This document shows, in pieces, positions 19,440 through 26,941 of a stretch of DNA of 64,000 bases; within the stretch, counting starts at the first letter, position 1; the number at the start of each line of letters is the position of its first letter. This DNA is from Nitrosomonas sp. Is35 (GTDB lineage Bacteria; Pseudomonadota; Gammaproteobacteria; Burkholderiales; Nitrosomonadaceae), in assembly GCF_033063295.1 (NCBI RefSeq), contig NZ_JAWJZH010000001.1:1612001-1676000 (forward strand), given 5' to 3'. The translations under genes and the position numbers were made by a program. The notes below the pieces were generated by a model. The model was not told the origin of the DNA, did not search any database, and worked only from the letters and a program-made list of their open reading frames with translations.

Positions 19440-19578
19440 CGCTCCGGCACCCTGACCTACGCCCCGCGGGCCGATCAGCATGTTTCACCATTTCCGGAGA
19501 ACGCAATTATCTGTTTGTGGATCATGTGGAACGGCTACTGGAGAAATTGTCAGCGGTATAGCGGAGTTGACGAGGTAA
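19440..19578 (+). pseudogene. Decayed copy of the cbbO 3' end
   Basis: The stretch aligns with the last ~150 bases of cbbO (18341-18493). Shared blocks include GAACGCAATTA, GTGGATCATGTGGAACG, and GTTGACG-GGTAA at the stop. About 14 bases are missing near 19460 and there are many substitutions, so no frame is intact (a TAG appears in the GGTATAGCGG block). It is a direct repeat around the secreted-protein gene at 18622-19332, pointing to an old duplication or rearrangement. Confidence 0.8.
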
Positions 19579-19652
19579 ATCCTACTTACTGTAACTTGTT
19601 GAGAGGTTTGGTATAAAATCAGTAAATATCAAATTCAAAATTTGTTCCAAAC

Positions 19653-20278
19653 ATGACCAAAAGTCTCGCAAAAGTTCACCCTGAGCTTTTTCATTACACC
19701 AATGCTAAAGGTTTAATTGGTATTATCGAAAGCCAAAGTATGTGGGCTACGCATTATGCATACCTGAACGATTCTGAGGAAATAAGACATTTTTTAAAGA
19801 GCCGATTACCCGATCTCTTGCGAACTGTTGTAAACGAATATCTTGATAAATTTACACAAGACGAAAGCATACAGTTGCGTATTGATCAACAAGGCGATAG
19901 AAAAAAGATAGTTGATTCATTTATCCAAAAAATCCGGAATGTGAATAAAAAATTTCTTCTTGAAGATACTCTCGCCGAACCATATATCGCTTCATTTTAC
20001 ACAACATCTGGGCTAGAAGAAAAAGGTGTTCGAAAGCAAGTTGCACAGCACGGTTTATTAAGCCAGTGGCGCGGATATGGGAATGACGGTGGTTATGCGA
20101 TAGTTTTTGATACTGAACAATTTGTAGAATTGCTAAAAGACGTTGGCAAGAAAATGGAAAGTAGCATGTATCCGTTTCTCGCAGATGTGGTTTATTCATC
20201 TGATCCTGATTCGCAATTTATTAAAGAATTTGAAGAAGATTTAATTGTTATTAAGAAATTTTTCTTTAATCACTTAAG
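19653..20278 (+). pseudogene. DUF2971 protein, 5' part (split by IS)
   Basis: N-terminal 208 codons of a DUF2971 protein; the family hallmark is at the start: LFHYTNAKGLIGIIESQSMW, then HYAYLNDSEEI. LLSQWRGYGNDGGYAIVF is the second conserved block. The frame runs on into the IS and stops at 20456, giving a chimera with 59 foreign residues. Together with 21160-21598 it makes exactly 355 codons once the IS and one target copy are removed. DUF2971 function is not established; such genes are common in accessory islands. Composition is AT-rich. Confidence 0.85.
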
Positions 20279-21152
20279 TGTAAGAATTACTAGCGTTGTT
20301 TACAGTATTTGGGAGAATACTGTAGATGAACATACACAAACGCACCCGATTAACTTTATTAGATCGTCAGGAAATCTGGCGGCTTTATCAAACCCGGCTG
20401 TGGAAGGTGGCGCATTTGGCGGAACGCTTTCATGTCAGCCGGCCAACGATTTATGATGTACTGAAACGCGCGAGACTGCAGGAATTTACGCCGCGTGACA
20501 GCACCAATCAGCGGTTCAAGACGTTGCAATACGGTCTTAAGCGCCTGGCTAAGGTCGAACAAGCCATCCAGGAACGGCTCAAGCGTGAAGCCAAACGCTA
20601 TAACAAGTCTTACCCAGGTGAGCTTGTTCACTTTGATACCAAGCGGCTTTCCTTGTTGAAAGGGCAATCCGCCAATGAACCTCGCGAGTACCTGTTTGTG
20701 GCCATCGATGATTTTTCCAGGGAGCTGTATGCCGATATTTTTCCCGATAAAACTCAACACAGCGCAGCTCGCTTTCTCATAGACACTGTCATTGCCCAAT
20801 GTCCGTATCAGATCGACTGCGCTTATTCCGATAACGGCAAGGAATTTAAAGGAACTGACGGCCATGCTTTCGGCAAAGCTTGCACACAACACGGTATCGG
20901 ACAGAAGTTTACCCGCATCAATCGTCCGCAAACCAATGGCAAAGCCGAACGAGTCATCCGCACCCTGATGGATATGTGGCACAGCCAGATTTCCTTTAAA
21001 GACTGCGCCGATCGGCGCATTCTGCTTTCCCGTTTCATTAACTTCTACAATACCGTCAAACCTCATAAGAGTTTGAATAATGCTACCCCTTATGAAATAC
21101 TTCACGCTTATTTCAATCAACCTCTCTGTAAACAACCCTGAGATTTCTTACA
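20279..21152 (+). mobile_element. IS481-family insertion sequence, copy 2 (874 bp)
   Basis: It appears identical to the copy at 1509-2382 and is in the same orientation. The 7-bp target duplication is ACTTAAG (20272-20278 and 21153-21159). With ATTTAGG at copy 1 the two targets fit AYTTARG, hinting at a weak insertion preference. The element splits the DUF2971 gene. Confidence 0.95.
20326..21141 (+). CDS. IS481-family transposase (copy 2)
   Basis: 271-residue DDE transposase with the same sequence as the one at 1556-2371: helix-turn-helix N-terminus, catalytic D in HFDTKRL, D in YSDNGKEF and E in NGKAERV. The same RBS-bearing hairpin (20302-20323) precedes its ATG. It looks active. Frames on the opposite strand over this gene are shadows. 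Confidence 0.95.
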   Translation: MNIHKRTRLTLLDRQEIWRLYQTRLWKVAHLAERFHVSRPTIYDVLKRARLQEFTPRDSTNQRFKTLQYGLKRLAKVEQAIQERLKREAKRYNKSYPGELVHFDTKRLSLLKGQSANEPREYLFVAIDDFSRELYADIFPDKTQHSAARFLIDTVIAQCPYQIDCAYSDNGKEFKGTDGHAFGKACTQHGIGQKFTRINRPQTNGKAERVIRTLMDMWHSQISFKDCADRRILLSRFINFYNTVKPHKSLNNATPYEILHAYFNQPLCKQP

Positions 21153-21159
21153 ACTTAAG

Positions 21160-21598
21160 TAATATTGAAGATGATGAGAACGTAAGTAAATTTTTTTACT
21201 CACTGATGCACTGTGCTTGTAGGTATAAGCATTGGGGATTCAAAGAAGAGAATGAAGTTCGTGTTGTTGCATTACCTTATCCTCTACATCATGAGGAATT
21301 CGACAAGGATATGAAAGCGGAAGGAATCACTGTAAGTGAAATTTCAAGAAAACATTTTTCCCGCGCTGGCGCATTAGTACCATATATCGATATATTTGAT
21401 GGAATTACATCAAGAGCCGACAAAAAGGGAATTACATCAAGAGCCGACAAAAAGACCTTGCCAATCAAACGTATCATCGTTGGTCCTACTCAAAACACTC
21501 AAGAAAAGAACAGAAGAATAAATGCTGTCAAAATACTTATTAATCAGCATGGTATTAAAGCAGATGTAACAGCTTCAGAAATTCCTTTTGTGGGTTAG
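21160..21598 (+). pseudogene. DUF2971 protein, 3' part (split by IS)
   Basis: Continues the gene begun at 19653: after precise removal of the IS the protein reads through NHLSNIEDDEN. The conserved C-terminal block HWGFKEENEVRVVALP is present. An ATG inside the IS at 21080 opens a frame through this part, but that is unlikely to yield a normal protein. A 27-base in-frame tandem duplication (21401-21454) doubles the peptide GITSRADKK, probably a recent slippage event. Confidence 0.8.
21401..21454 (+). repeat. 27-bp tandem duplication in the DUF2971 remnant
   Basis: Two perfect copies of GGAATTACATCAAGAGCCGA plus CAAAAAG (21401-21427 and 21428-21454). It keeps the frame and repeats nine residues. 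Confidence 0.95.
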
Positions 21599-21609
21599 CA
21601 GCACGGTAG

Positions 21610-21635
21610 GATGCGCCGACAACAGAAGGCGCATC
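21610..21635. terminator. Hairpin downstream of the DUF2971 gene
   Basis: GATGCGCC (21610-21617) pairs with GGCGCATC (21628-21635) around a 10-base loop. No T-run follows on either strand, so it may be a factor-dependent terminator or an intergenic repeat. It lies between the convergent DUF2971 and HTH genes. Confidence 0.4.
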
Positions 21636-21661
21636 AATTACCAGGAACTCCAATATCCCCA

Positions 21662-22009
21662 TCAAGCTGCCTGCAATAAAAACTCCACTTTAATCGCCTC
21701 ATAAGGAAATTCAATCGCACCACTCTCAGTACGATTAAGCAATCCCACTCCCAGCAACGCCGTCACGTCACCGTGAACGGCTTTGACATCGCGCGACACT
21801 CGCCGCGCGGCTTCGCGAATGGATATGGGGCCCGCGCCGCAAAGCACTTTCAGGAGTTCCCAGCGTTTCGCGGTCAACACTTTCCACAATAATTCGGGCG
21901 ACGCGAAGCTGATATGATCTGTTTCCTGTGCTTGATCCAAATGCCAGGCACGCGAGAAGCCCGTCATTGCTTCCTTCGGATTGCGTACATCAAGAACAAC
22001 TGTTTTCAT
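21662..22009 (-). CDS. HTH antitoxin-like regulator (COG4190 / TumA type)
   Basis: 115 residues from ATG 22009, preceded by a good ribosome binding site (GAGGTGG). An earlier in-frame ATG at 22138 would extend it by 43 residues through a decayed toxin gene and is less likely. The N-terminus (MKTVVLDVRNPKEAMTGFSR) leads into a MarR-like winged helix (WKVLTAKRWELLKVLCGAGP, ISIREAARRVSRDVKAVHGD). Such regulators are usually paired with a DUF6516/TumE toxin upstream, and a broken one is present. It may repress its own promoter. Confidence 0.75.
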   Translation of the reverse strand: MKTVVLDVRNPKEAMTGFSRAWHLDQAQETDHISFASPELLWKVLTAKRWELLKVLCGAGPISIREAARRVSRDVKAVHGDVTALLGVGLLNRTESGAIEFPYEAIKVEFLLQAA

Positions 22010-22153
22010 GATTCCACCTCTCAATATCTTGTTGAAAATCGGCCAGCAATTGCTCCGGGGTTGTAAATTCGTATTTGATTTCCTGATTATCCCAATGACG
22101 GTGATCGCCTTCCCGATTTCGTTATCATAGCGCCGCACAGCACGTACTTCGCA
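21990..22153 (-). pseudogene. TumE/DUF6516-like toxin remnant, frameshifted
   Basis: One frame reads CEVRAVRRYDNEIGK; another continues GDHRHWDNQEIKYEFTTPEQ and ADFQQDIERWNHE to a stop at 21990. Related toxins have a continuous RYDNEKGKGDHRH-type block, so a single G seems lost near AAGGCGAT. Upstream there is a stop at 22154-22156 and no start, so the 5' half is missing or decayed. It overlaps the start of the HTH antitoxin gene by 20 bases, the usual layout for the pair. The family assignment is from memory of motifs. Confidence 0.6.
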
Positions 22154-22193
22154 TTAACCGCATAGGTAGGTGCACCGATGCTTGAACGAATGA

Positions 22194-23936
22194 TTAAGGG
22201 CAATACCTTCTAATGATTTTACCTGTCGCACCAGCAATCAACGCCATTGAAACAGCACCCGGATCCGGTGTGCCGATGCTTTTTTCCGCATGCGGACGCG
22301 CACGGCCTATTTTTGGGGTGAGATTTCTTGTGGCTTCGGCAGATTGCGCGGCAATTTCCGCAGCCGCTGTCCAGGCTTCGGTGGTTGAAAGACCTTGTGC
22401 GGCGCTTTGAGTTAAGGTTGCGGAGAATGGATACAGCACGTCGACCAAGGTTTTATCGTTCAATTGCGCTTTACCCAAACTGACGATCGCTTCTAATGCG
22501 GCTGTTACGCCCGTTGCAAGCATTGCGGCATCCGGCTTGGCTTCGTCGCCAAGAGCATTGCCAAGGTTACGTAGAATGACACCCCACAACATCCCTGATG
22601 TGCCCCCTGCCCGGTCGGACCAGGCATCGCCGGCTACCGTCAGCATTGTGCCTGCACCGGCTTGGGCATCCAGTGCCGCTCTAGCGGCTTCGACGGCTGC
22701 GGTAAGTCCGCGCTGCATGCCGATACCGTGATCGCCGTCTCCCGCAATGGCATCCAAACGGCCAAGTGCTTCCTGTTGCGACTCAATCGCATCCCGAGCC
22801 GCTTCAAGTGCGATTAACACGACTTTTGCAGCAGCTCGTGAATCAGCCGATCCGGTTTTTAGCGGTTGCTTATCATGGACAGACTGAACGGCTACGGCGA
22901 TATTTTCTTCGGATTGAGCTTCCTGCGCGATATTGCCGCGATGAAACGCCGGTGTATCCGCTGCCGCAATCCAAGTCTGCTCAAGTTCATCGTTAAGCCA
23001 GAATAACGTCAGTGAAACGCCGGCCATATCAAAGCTGGTAATCAGTTCATCCACCACCGGTTCGATGATGATCAGTCCGTGTTTAGATAACAATTGATCA
23101 ATTTTACGGTAAATAACAAACAATTCTTCGTACTTCACCGCACCCAAACCATTGAGGATCAACCCTACACGTGCGCCGGAAAAACTACCAATCGACAGTG
23201 GAGTTTCGGCGAGCAATTTCTTCACCAGCATTTCCGCCAAACCATCGGCAGAAGGCGCATCGACGCGGTACAAACCGGGCTCGCCGTGGATGCCCATACC
23301 GACTTCCATTTTTCCGCTGGCAACTTCGAACAGCGGTTTATTAGCGCCTGGCAGCGTGCAACCGGAAAAGGCGACACCCAGCGAACGCACACGATCTTTG
23401 GCTGCTGTGGCAATACGAGCCACTTCATCAAGCGGCTTACCCGCATCGGCGGCAACAGCGGCGGCTTTGAATACCGGTAAAGTACCGGCAATACCGCGGC
23501 GCTTATGTTGCTCAGCGAACGCAGCCGATGCAATGTCGTCGGTCACCACCACCGAACGCACATCGATACCCTGCGTGCGGAGCTGCGCTTGCGCATGTTC
23601 GAAGTTGAGTACGTCACCCGCGTAATTGGCATAGCAAAACAAAATACCGCCGCCTGCATCCACCGCTTGCGCGACCTGGCAGATTTGCTGTGCCGACGGC
23701 GCCGCAAACACGTTTCCAAGCGCGGCGCCGTGCGCCAATCCTTGACCGACAAACCCGCCAAAAGCGGGATAATGACCCGATCCGCCGCCGATGATCATAA
23801 CCACCTGTCCCGGCTTGGTTTTGTGCCGGCGAATTACACCGCCATTGACACGTTGTATTGTATTCCGGTGCGCGGCGGCAAAGCCTTCGACCAGTTCGTC
23901 AGCAAACTGCGCCGGATTATTGAATAAGTAAGTCAT
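22194..23936 (-). CDS. dhaK: ATP-dependent dihydroxyacetone kinase (DhaK-DhaL fusion)
   Basis: Phosphorylates dihydroxyacetone to DHAP. Domain 1 (about residues 1-330, DhaK) has GGGSGHYPAFGGFVGQGLAH with the His that binds the substrate covalently. Domain 2 (about 365-580, DhaL) has the ATP/Mg site in AIAGDGDHGIGMQRG and the later DPGAVS. At 580 residues it is the single-chain, ATP-using type, not the PTS-linked DhaKLM. It stands alone, with no glycerol dehydrogenase nearby. Its role in an autotroph is unclear: DHA recycling or detoxification are possible. Confidence 0.93.
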   Translation of the reverse strand: MTYLFNNPAQFADELVEGFAAAHRNTIQRVNGGVIRRHKTKPGQVVMIIGGGSGHYPAFGGFVGQGLAHGAALGNVFAAPSAQQICQVAQAVDAGGGILFCYANYAGDVLNFEHAQAQLRTQGIDVRSVVVTDDIASAAFAEQHKRRGIAGTLPVFKAAAVAADAGKPLDEVARIATAAKDRVRSLGVAFSGCTLPGANKPLFEVASGKMEVGMGIHGEPGLYRVDAPSADGLAEMLVKKLLAETPLSIGSFSGARVGLILNGLGAVKYEELFVIYRKIDQLLSKHGLIIIEPVVDELITSFDMAGVSLTLFWLNDELEQTWIAAADTPAFHRGNIAQEAQSEENIAVAVQSVHDKQPLKTGSADSRAAAKVVLIALEAARDAIESQQEALGRLDAIAGDGDHGIGMQRGLTAAVEAARAALDAQAGAGTMLTVAGDAWSDRAGGTSGMLWGVILRNLGNALGDEAKPDAAMLATGVTAALEAIVSLGKAQLNDKTLVDVLYPFSATLTQSAAQGLSTTEAWTAAAEIAAQSAEATRNLTPKIGRARPHAEKSIGTPDPGAVSMALIAGATGKIIRRYCP

Positions 23937-24070
23937 TTATGTTGTGCCATTTACATAAAATATGATTCAGGCAAATCATATAACTACTCTGTGATGCAGA
24001 ACAACTACGCAGGTCTGAAAAAAGAAGAGAAAGAAACAGTAATGATATCTTCTATTACTAACCAGGAAAG

Positions 24071-24538
24071 CTATTGATTGAGTGTAGTAACAAAATTCAG
24101 AACTTCTTGAACGTGGCCCGGCACTTTCACACCGCGCCATTCCTTTCTTAAAATCCCTTGCACATCGATGACAAATGTACTGCGTTCAATGCCGCGAACT
24201 TGTTTGCCATACATATTTTTCATTTTCATGACGCCAAAAAGATTGCAGATCTTTTCATCTTCATCGCTCAGCAATTCAAAAGGAAATTGCATTTTTTCCT
24301 TGAAACACTGATGTGATTTGAGATTGTCGCGTGAAACACCTACAACGATGCAATTTTCCTTGGTAAACTCGGGCAAGTGATCACGAAAATCCTGGCCTTC
24401 CAAGGTGCATCCCGGCGTATCGTCTTTGGGGTAAAAATAAATAATCAGATGCTTGCCCGCATTCGCTGACAATGAAAACACCGCATTATCAGTCGAAGGT
24501 AAGGAAAAATCTTCAACCGGATGATTGATTGCGAGCAT
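24071..24538 (-). CDS. bcp: Bcp/PrxQ-type thiol peroxidase
   Basis: Reduces hydrogen peroxide and organic peroxides through a peroxidatic Cys in YPKDDTPGCTLEGQDF (about residue 47). The common PrxQ resolving Cys five positions on (CTxExC) is replaced: TLEGQ has none, so this is probably a 1-Cys or atypical form. 155 residues is the usual length. It sits 3 bases behind ccmI and is probably cotranscribed with the ccm operon. Confidence 0.92.
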   Translation of the reverse strand: MLAINHPVEDFSLPSTDNAVFSLSANAGKHLIIYFYPKDDTPGCTLEGQDFRDHLPEFTKENCIVVGVSRDNLKSHQCFKEKMQFPFELLSDEDEKICNLFGVMKMKNMYGKQVRGIERSTFVIDVQGILRKEWRGVKVPGHVQEVLNFVTTLNQ

Positions 24539-24541
24539 TTT

Positions 24542-25873
24542 TTATGGCACCTGTTTATTGATCACGATCGCTATATTATTGTGACCGAGCTTGACCGGTT
24601 CGCTGAACCCTTGCAAATCTCCGCTGGCTGTGAAAGCCTGACCGGATTTCGAAATTCTGGCTTCGATCACGACTTCCGGAAAGCTCGACATTTTCATGGT
24701 TGGCGTCATAGCCATATCGTCCGTCAGTGTAAATGTCGCCGGAAGATCGCTGGCTTTCAATCGCAAAATGGCCAGTGGCATTTTCGGACCCGATTTGGCC
24801 CGAGCGTAAATAAATAAAGTGTCATTGCCCGAAACTTTCGTTGCCAGATCACTGCTAATCGATACCTGACCAGACACTGAAAGCGATGTTGCCGCAGGCG
24901 AATCAGAACTCACAGCTTTCTCCACAGGTTGTGCGCTGGCTTCTTGTTTCGATTCCGCAACTTTAACCGGTTGTTCCGGCGCGGCGGGTTTGCCACCCGA
25001 AGCCAGTAATTTAGCTTCGGCAATACTGTCCTTCACTGATTGGGCTAATGGAGAATCCGCAGGAATTCCTTCCAGCAATTTTTCCCAATATTCCGCTGCT
25101 TGCGCATATCTTTCTTGTTCAAACTCAATCGTACCTGCTAAAGCCAGCGCTTTAGGATATTTAGGATCAATGCGCAATGCTTCGTAAATCAATTCGGCCG
25201 GTTTACCCGATAAACTGCCTTGATTTTTCATGGCCAAAACATCAGCGTAGTCACTCAGTATCTGTGGACTGTCGGGAATCAATTCCACCAGTTTGGCATA
25301 GGTATTGCCGGCTTCCGCGTATCGCCCCATAATCGCATAAGTACGACCCAGCATAATCCAGCCTTCGATATCTTCCGGATTGTTATTCAGCCGTGCAATC
25401 AAATTATCCAATACGGATGAGAAATTATCGTGACCTGACGGAGCGTTTCCACCATCGCGACTCATTTGCTGGGTTGCATTGGCAAGTTGGGCTTGCGGCA
25501 ACAAACCACGTGTATCGCCGATTACAAGATACAAACTGATAGCCGCCAATGGCAGCGTCAATGCAATAAAAGTCGACAACACGATATTACGGATTTTCTT
25601 ATTTTTCCCTATCACCGGCTTATCGCGCTCAGTCACATCTTGCAGCATCCGCTGTTGCAGCTCTTGCTTACTTCTGTCGTACTGTTCCCGGCTGAGAATA
25701 TCGTTTTCCAAGTCGCGATCAAGCTCGGCAATTTGATCGCGGTACACGGTAATGTTGACAGCATCGTGCTCTAAATTTTTAAGCTGATTGTCCCTGCTCC
25801 GCAATAATGTTGGAATAATGAACAACAGAGCGGTAACAATAAAAATCCCAGAAATAACCCAAAAAGCCGTCAT
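24542..25873 (-). CDS. ccmI: Cytochrome c maturation protein CcmI
   Basis: Chaperone of apocytochrome c in System I. Two N-terminal membrane helices (WVISGIFIVTALLFIIPTLL and IVLSTFIALTLPLAAISLYL) flank a cytoplasmic loop with the typical NITVYRDQIAELDRDLENDI. A periplasmic TPR domain follows (DIEGWIMLGRTYAIMGRYAE), and a C-terminal domain of about 100 residues (VSGQVSISSDLATKV) is of the CcmH-C type. 443 residues. The start overlaps the end of ccmH. Confidence 0.92.
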   Translation of the reverse strand: MTAFWVISGIFIVTALLFIIPTLLRSRDNQLKNLEHDAVNITVYRDQIAELDRDLENDILSREQYDRSKQELQQRMLQDVTERDKPVIGKNKKIRNIVLSTFIALTLPLAAISLYLVIGDTRGLLPQAQLANATQQMSRDGGNAPSGHDNFSSVLDNLIARLNNNPEDIEGWIMLGRTYAIMGRYAEAGNTYAKLVELIPDSPQILSDYADVLAMKNQGSLSGKPAELIYEALRIDPKYPKALALAGTIEFEQERYAQAAEYWEKLLEGIPADSPLAQSVKDSIAEAKLLASGGKPAAPEQPVKVAESKQEASAQPVEKAVSSDSPAATSLSVSGQVSISSDLATKVSGNDTLFIYARAKSGPKMPLAILRLKASDLPATFTLTDDMAMTPTMKMSSFPEVVIEARISKSGQAFTASGDLQGFSEPVKLGHNNIAIVINKQVP

Positions 25874-26370
25874 ACGTTTTTACCTTTTTTATCTTCATTC
25901 AGTAACGCTTCCGCTTCTTCAAGCTGTGCTTGCGAAAGCGAGACATCTTCTATTTGTACACGGCGGCGTCTTAAATAAACAATCAGTGAACCCAATCCAA
26001 TCACGAACAAAATAACCGGACCAAACCATAGCAAGAATGTGGTGGGTTTGATGGGGGGATCATAAAGAACAAAATCTCCGTATCGATCTACCAGAAACTG
26101 GATAATTTCCGGATCGGTTTTATTAGCTTTTATCTGCTCACGAATTTCACGTCTGATATCGTTTGAAAAATCTGCGCGGGAATCCGCGATGGTCTCATTT
26201 TGACAAACCAAGCAACGTAAATTTTCCGTCAGCAGCAGCATCCTTTTTTCGATCTCGGGATTTTCCGCGACAGGTACTGCTTCTTTCGACCATCCGGTTA
26301 ATGGAATCAGCAGAAATAGAAGAAAAATAAGCGCTGCAGCTTTCATTACACCATTAAATTGACGTACCAT
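25870..26370 (-). CDS. ccmH: Cytochrome c maturation protein CcmH
   Basis: Thioredoxin-like periplasmic oxidoreductase of System I that keeps the apocytochrome heme-binding cysteines reduced. A signal sequence is followed by the signature LRCLVCQNETIADSRADFSN with the redox CxxC pair, and a C-terminal membrane helix (FLLWFGPVILFVIGLGSLIV). 166 residues, the short CcmH type with CcmI separate. It overlaps ccmI by 4 bases. Confidence 0.93.
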   Translation of the reverse strand: MVRQFNGVMKAAALIFLLFLLIPLTGWSKEAVPVAENPEIEKRMLLLTENLRCLVCQNETIADSRADFSNDIRREIREQIKANKTDPEIIQFLVDRYGDFVLYDPPIKPTTFLLWFGPVILFVIGLGSLIVYLRRRRVQIEDVSLSQAQLEEAEALLNEDKKGKNV

Positions 26371-26410
26371 GACAAAATCAACCTTTATTTATGAGATTCG
26401 TACAGTCTGC

Positions 26411-26941
26411 TTATGCTTGTTGCTGCAGTTCTTTGATAAGTGGAATAATGGTTTTTTCAAGCGAATCCACCGTAACAGGTCCGATTTGTTTATGTCGTAT
26501 GATACCTTTCTTATCAATCACATAAGTCTCAGGAACACCATAAACACCGTAATCGATTCCAACCTTACCGTCAGGATCAACGATACTAATAGCGTAAGGA
26601 TCACCATAGCGTTTTAGCCATTGCAAAGCCGTATTACGCTCATCTTTGTAATTGAGGCCATAGATTGGAACAATCCCGGTTCTTGCCAGTTGGACTAACA
26701 GAGGATGTTCATCACGACACGCAACGCACCATGATGCCCATACATTGAGCATCCAAACCTTACCCAGATTCTCGTCTGAGGACATAATCTGGTCGGGTTG
26801 ATGCAAATTATTTAACTGAAACTTCGGTGCTGGCTTGTCTATCAACGGCGAAGGCACTTGCCGTGGATTCAATGTCAAACCGACCAGCAAGAATGCTGCC
26901 AGCACCATGAAAGCAAATAGTGGAAGTAAATAGCGCATCAT
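26411..26941 (-). CDS. ccmG: Thiol:disulfide interchange protein CcmG/DsbE
   Basis: Membrane-anchored thioredoxin-fold protein that passes electrons to CcmH or apocytochrome c. An N-terminal anchor (LLPLFAFMVLAAFLLVGLTL) precedes the redox site WASWCVACRDEHP (CxxC), and YGVYGVPETYVIDKKGIIRH has the cis-Pro. 176 residues. It overlaps ccmF by 4 bases (ATGA). Confidence 0.93.
   Translation of the reverse strand: MMRYLLPLFAFMVLAAFLLVGLTLNPRQVPSPLIDKPAPKFQLNNLHQPDQIMSSDENLGKVWMLNVWASWCVACRDEHPLLVQLARTGIVPIYGLNYKDERNTALQWLKRYGDPYAISIVDPDGKVGIDYGVYGVPETYVIDKKGIIRHKQIGPVTVDSLEKTIIPLIKELQQQA

Noticed and set aside
19653..20456. 267-residue protein as a genuine intact gene
   Set aside because: Its last 59 codons belong to the IS end; the true gene continues at 21160.
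21080..21598. Independent 172-residue gene starting inside the IS
   Set aside because: The first 26 codons are IS sequence; the rest is the DUF2971 3' part.
21662..22138. 158-residue version of the HTH regulator
   Set aside because: The extra N-terminus reads through the toxin remnant in a wrong frame and lacks an RBS; ATG 22009 has one.
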